A DNA stretch of 64,000 nucleotides from Wolfiporia cocos (Eukaryota > Basidiomycota > Agaricomycetes > Polyporales > Phaeolaceae), in NCBI GenBank assembly GCA_029448655.1, contig JACCLO010000006.1:186001-250000 (forward strand). The letters run 5' to 3'. Both the position numbers and the translations under genes were made by a program. The notes beneath the pieces were generated by a model. That model had not been told where the DNA came from and made no database searches. It was given only the letters and a program-made list of their open reading frames with translations. This document shows positions 62,689-64,000 of the stretch, piece by piece (the first letter of the stretch is position 1; the number at the start of each line of letters is the position of its first letter).

Positions 62689-64000
62689 TGGCGACGGTGG
62701 TGGCGGGGGCCGAGGGTCCTGCTGAGCTTGAGTCAGCCGTCACTTCTTCCCAGATCGTTCGGGCACGATACGTCTTGCCATCCGTGGGGGGCGACGAGTA
62801 CGGCTTCTTGCCAGAAGCCTGTCCCTTTCCACTACCCGAAGGAGCAGCCGTGGTCTTTCCAGACGCGGCAGCTGCATCCTTCGCCCTTTGTTGTTCGGCC
62901 CGCTGAGCGGCAGGCACGAACGTTCCCGCAGCCTTATCCGCGGCAAGCTTAGGACACTTGTTGAAATAGTGTCCCGTCTGCTTGCAGTAGGTGCAGACGG
63001 CGTTGGCGGTGTCGGCGGGGGCTTTGGCGGGCGCCTTTCCCTTGTCCTTCTTTTTCTCCGACTTCTTTGCAGAAGCGGAGGACATCTCCTTCTTTTCGGC
63101 AGGGGCCGAGTCCTTCTTGCCAGCCTTCTCAAAGATTGAACCCTTGATCTTGTCTGGATAGGACGTTTGGTACATTTCTAGGGCGAAGTCGATGAGAGGT
63201 TCGATGTCGGTCGGGGCCTTGAAGAATGGGGTCTTGCCGAGGACGTTTAAGGTGTCCTTAACCTTTTCTGGGAGAGTCTCGGTGAATTCCCACACCAGGG
63301 TCTCATTGGCAGTTTCAGAGAGATGGCCGAGGGTGCGGAACCGTTCGCAGTAATTGAAGTAGTTCGATTCTGCCAGTTCCTTGCCCTTCGTGCCGTAGTA
63401 GCCGCGAATTTCCTTCTTCGCGATCTCCTTATCCGTCATCTTCCCATATTGCACCATTACGGATTTGGTGAAGTCCTCCCAGGTGCCGAGAGGTTCACCG
63501 TTTCCTGCCTTCTTGATGAGAGGCGAGAAAAATTTGTATGCGTCCCCTGTGATGCGGAAGAGGGCCGTGGTGATACGGTCATGGTCATCGTAGACCCTGA
63601 GCGTACCGAAGTACAGGCCCATCTTCTCCACCCATTCCTGCGCAGTCACCTTTCCAGATGACCCAGAGAATTCGGGGGGAGGGGGAATTTTCAGGTTTTG
63701 AGGCAGACCTGGAATCTGCGGGGCGACGGCTGCTGCAGCAGCGGCTGCAGCTTGTGCGGCGGCAGCGGCCTCGGCTGCTCGGGCTTGAGCAGTGCTGGGG
63801 GCCGGTGCGGGTTCTTCCGGGGGTGTGCGGTTACCGGGAGGGTTGGGAATGGAGAGGTCCTTGCGACTCCTCCGAAGTTCCTCCTCAACCTTCTCTATGC
63901 GCTCGGCAAATGCATCCTCGAGGTCATCGAGCCGAGACCGGTAATCCTTCCGGAGCTCTTTCTCCATTTCGGAGAACTTGGCGGTGTATTCCTGCCGGAG
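62630..64000 (-). CDS. gag: Gag polyprotein, copy A3 (5'-truncated by window)
   Basis: The C-terminal ~457 codons of Gag are open to the window edge. The coiled-coil, Ala-rich hinge, capsid-like core, Lys/Ala linker and CCHC knuckle (CTYCKQTGHYFNKC) match copies A1 and A2. The hinge upstream of the capsid (plus about 63790-63870) is the most divergent part among the three copies. The frame ends at the conserved CTG-TGA and overlaps pol by 59 nt from the pol Met. Confidence 0.93.
   Translation of the reverse strand, partial: LRQEYTAKFSEMEKELRKDYRSRLDDLEDAFAERIEKVEEELRRSRKDLSIPNPPGNRTPPEEPAPAPSTAQARAAEAAAAAQAAAAAAAAVAPQIPGLPQNLKIPPPPEFSGSSGKVTAQEWVEKMGLYFGTLRVYDDHDRITTALFRITGDAYKFFSPLIKKAGNGEPLGTWEDFTKSVMVQYGKMTDKEIAKKEIRGYYGTKGKELAESNYFNYCERFRTLGHLSETANETLVWEFTETLPEKVKDTLNVLGKTPFFKAPTDIEPLIDFALEMYQTSYPDKIKGSIFEKAGKKDSAPAEKKEMSSASAKKSEKKKDKGKAPAKAPADTANAVCTYCKQTGHYFNKCPKLAADKAAGTFVPAAQRAEQQRAKDAAAASGKTTAAPSGSGKGQASGKKPYSSPPTDGKTYRARTIWEEVTADSSSAGPSAPATTVANVGTISVPLAPTTRLEDVL

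Larger units (their letters stand above)
57415..64000 (-). mobile_element. Ty3/gypsy chromovirus family A, copy A3 (5' end outside window)
   Basis: Minus-strand copy with 3' LTR, pol and most of gag; the rest lies beyond the window. The ORFs are open, but the integrase has a catalytic substitution and there are several Arg replacements of CpG-decay type, so it is probably not competent. Confidence 0.95.

Overview
The window comes from a fungal nuclear genome, most likely an Agaricomycete (Basidiomycota). The evidence is short introns (about 48-60 bp, several with a CTAAC-like branch site), a Crinkler-type gene ending in a protein kinase, a second kinase with GDLR.PN and DFD motifs, a RecQ-type helicase ending in a CCxxC zinc motif, and dense nested LTR retrotransposons. 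Almost nothing here is single-copy housekeeping sequence.

Layout. 1-8210: 3' part of Ty3/gypsy chromovirus family A, copy A1 (+ strand). 8915-18916: a complete copy, A2, with LTRs that read identical, TSD GGTTA and intact ORFs. 18917-25653: a head-to-tail array of one unclassified repeat family (R1) carrying a 22-bp minisatellite, with two solo LTRs inside. 25710-30452: two host-type kinase genes; the first starts with a Crinkler N-terminal domain. 30453-38373: gene-poor repeats, including a solo LTR, a head-to-head pair of tRNA-derived SINE-like units, a hAT-like MITE and foldbacks. 38374-55849: one RecQ-like helicase gene split by a hAT MITE (39781-40741), a second gypsy family, B (41736-49416), and a non-autonomous LTR element, C (49521-55728). 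Removing each insertion with one TSD copy restores a single open frame of about 801 codons. 55776-56355: a minus-strand gene remnant cut by a second SINE pair. 57415-64000: family A copy A3 on the minus strand, running off the window.

How the elements relate. Family A has the order LTR, leader, ORF1 (307 aa, unknown), Gag, a +1 shift, then a 1511-residue Pol: protease, RT, RNase H, integrase, chromodomain and a C-terminal dUTPase. Family B also encodes a dUTPase, but fused to the end of Gag. Families A, B and C each have, 1-2 nt inside the 5' LTR, an 11-12 nt tract that is the exact complement of a tract about 33 nt downstream of the LTR TATA box (in B the match is exact to the 3' LTR). The tract differs in each family. 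This is the signature of Tf1-like self-primed reverse transcription. Family C has no coding capacity but shares the leader, PPT context and LTR tips of family A, so A probably mobilises it.

Limits: all comparisons were made by eye. Family names and domain calls come from motifs, not database searches.
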